Shown here one piece after another: positions 60,722 to 61,551 of a DNA stretch of 61,551 bases. Location: positions 1 through 61,551 of the forward strand of contig JAOPXD010000173.1 in NCBI GenBank assembly GCA_025965315.1. Reading direction: 5' to 3'. The notes under the pieces are model-generated. The model was not told where the DNA came from and did not search any database. It saw only the letters and a program-made list of their open reading frames with translations. Each line of letters starts with the position of its first letter. Position 1 is the stretch's first letter. The DNA comes from Marmoricola sp. Its GTDB lineage: Bacteria; Actinomycetota; Actinomycetes; Propionibacteriales; Nocardioidaceae. The position numbers and the translations under genes are program-made.

Positions 60722-61351
60722 ATGGTGGACGACTCGCCGCTGCTGCTCACGCTCGAACTGGTCGGAATCTTCGTGTTCGCCATCTCGGGCGGTCTGGTCG
60801 CGGTCCGCAAGAACCTCGACGTCTTCGGCGTCCTGGTTCTCGCCGGGGCGACCGGTCTCGGCGGCGGCTTCCTGCGCGACGTCCTGATCGGCGCGACCCC
60901 GCCGGCAGCGCTCGCGGACTGGCGCTACCTGCTGGTGCCGTTCGCGGCCGGTCTGACCACCTTCGTCTTCCATCCCGCGCTGGGCCGGATGGAGCGGGTG
61001 GTGAGCATCTTCGACGCCGCCGGGCTGGGCCTGTTCTGCGTCACCGGGGCGTTGAAGGCACTGGAGTTCGGGCTCGGCCCGATCCCGTCCGCGCTGATGG
61101 GCATGCTCACCGGCATCGGCGGTGGAATCGTCCGCGACCTGCTCGCCGGACGCGTTCCGGTGATCTTTTCCAGCGAGCTCTACGCCACCCCCGCTCTCGC
61201 CGGAGCCGCCTGGGCCGTGTTCGCCCACGACCAGGGCTGGGAGCTCGCGTACGTCGCACTCCCCGGGGTGGCGGTCTGCTTCGGCTGGCGGGTGCTGGCG
61301 ATCCTGCGGAACTGGCGCGCCCCGATCGCCCGGGGGCCGTCGAGCGTCTGA
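60722..61351 (+). CDS. TRIC/UPF0126 (YadS/YicG-like) membrane protein
   Basis: A 209-aa protein with seven predicted helices built from two repeats. Repeat 1: FVFAISGGLVAVRKNLDVFGVLVLAGATGLGGGFLRDVLIG. Repeat 2: DAAGLGLFCVTGALKA and GMLTGIGGGIVRDLLAG. The paired GGGxxRD motifs are the family signature. Homologues form trimeric cation channels (TRIC-like) or transport small solutes. The -10 box fixes the ATG. A hairpin follows the stop by 25 nt. Confidence 0.93.
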   Translation: MVDDSPLLLTLELVGIFVFAISGGLVAVRKNLDVFGVLVLAGATGLGGGFLRDVLIGATPPAALADWRYLLVPFAAGLTTFVFHPALGRMERVVSIFDAAGLGLFCVTGALKALEFGLGPIPSALMGMLTGIGGGIVRDLLAGRVPVIFSSELYATPALAGAAWAVFAHDQGWELAYVALPGVAVCFGWRVLAILRNWRAPIARGPSSV

Positions 61352-61375
61352 CGTGTGGCGTCGTCGGCGTACAAG

Positions 61376-61421
61376 AACTCCTGCCTCCACACCAATGTTT
61401 TGGTGTGATGGCGGGAGTTTC
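61376..61421 (+). terminator. Hairpin downstream of the TRIC-family gene
   Basis: AACTCCTGCC with CCACACC pairs imperfectly with GGTGTGATGGCGGGAGTT across the loop AATGTTTT, followed by TTTCCC on the plus strand. Acts as a terminator candidate; it could also mark a boundary of the next element. Confidence 0.5.
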
Positions 61422-61447
61422 CCAAGGCGGTTCCGCAGCGTGGTTGC

Positions 61448-61473
61448 AACACCTGATTGATTGAGCAGGTGTT
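61448..61473. repeat. Inverted repeat ahead of the edge gene
   Basis: AACACCTG (61448-61455) pairs with CAGGTGTT (61466-61473), loop 10 nt. It ends 4 nt before the ATG of the partial gene, so it could hide or mark its translation start. Confidence 0.45.
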
Positions 61474-61477
61474 GTTG

Positions 61478-61551
61478 ATGACGTATGAACCGTTCTCGCC
61501 CAGGATGCAGTTGGATCGTCAGCAGGCGATGTGGGAGGTCTGGGCCTCGGG
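61478..61551 (+). CDS. 5' end of an unidentified gene (partial)
   Basis: Reads MTYEPFSPRMQLDRQQAM, then WEVWASG, open to the window edge. Lower G+C than the neighbouring host genes and preceded by an inverted repeat. Too short to name; could be the start of a transposase or other mobile gene. Confidence 0.4.
   Translation, partial: MTYEPFSPRMQLDRQQAMWEVWAS

Overview
This window is high-G+C actinobacterial chromosome, most like Nocardioidaceae (Nocardioides and relatives). The support is the codon use, a ParE/ParC topoisomerase IV pair, the actinobacterial families SepH (DUF3071), DUF5998, DUF5709, DUF6328 and DUF7455, an F420-type luciferase-like oxidoreductase, and many genes whose start codon lies 6-7 nt after a TANNNT box (probable leaderless transcripts). 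The genus is an inference; there is no rRNA or tRNA in the window to test it.

Layout. 1-5935: three tightly overlapping genes (unknown protein, adenylate cyclase/AAA/TPR regulator, FAD oxidoreductase) behind a partial gene. 6021-7414: MerR regulator plus SDR from a MerR-type promoter. 7489-14379: signal peptidase I, two very small proteins, SerA, an SDR, small envelope proteins, then a minus-strand MFS-gluconokinase-DUF72 group. 14459-19616: DHA2 exporter with a long soluble tail, DUF6328, DUF5709, and an alpha/beta hydrolase-TetR operon with a clear operator. 19820-23491 (minus strand): acyl-CoA ligase, enoyl-CoA isomerase-like crotonase, DMT transporter, DUF7455. 23775-25850: parE.

25799-39699 is a 13.9-kb integrated element of visibly lower G+C. 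It has a large serine recombinase at its right end, a 9-bp direct repeat (CTTCATCGT) at both boundaries, and the 3' end of parE as its integration site. Insertion separated parE from its last codons, which are still readable in frame at 39692-39742. The element supplies ParE with a replacement C-terminal tail and a first gene whose start overlaps the new parE stop. It shows no recognisable replication or transfer genes. Its cargo is mostly unknown: a lipoprotein, an XRE regulator, a PD-(D/E)xK-nuclease-like protein, a small resolvase-type recombinase, a run of overlapping small membrane-protein genes that looks like a duplicated two-gene module, a zinc-ribbon protein, a truncated P-loop ATPase, and a 0.9-kb noncoding stretch with REP/REPIN-like hairpins.

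After the element the host chromosome resumes: FUSC-family protein, secreted SGNH hydrolase, SDR, NTF2-like protein, LLM oxidoreductase, beta-carbonic anhydrase, a minus-strand group (parC, lipoprotein, MFS, sucrase/ferredoxin-like), a DHFR-like reductase, a GNAT/NDP-forming acyl-CoA synthetase fusion, DUF5998, a phosphodiesterase-family protein, thymidine kinase, mercaptopyruvate sulfurtransferase, a two-domain fatty acyl-CoA reductase, SepH, and a TRIC/YadS-family membrane protein. A partial gene runs off the right edge.
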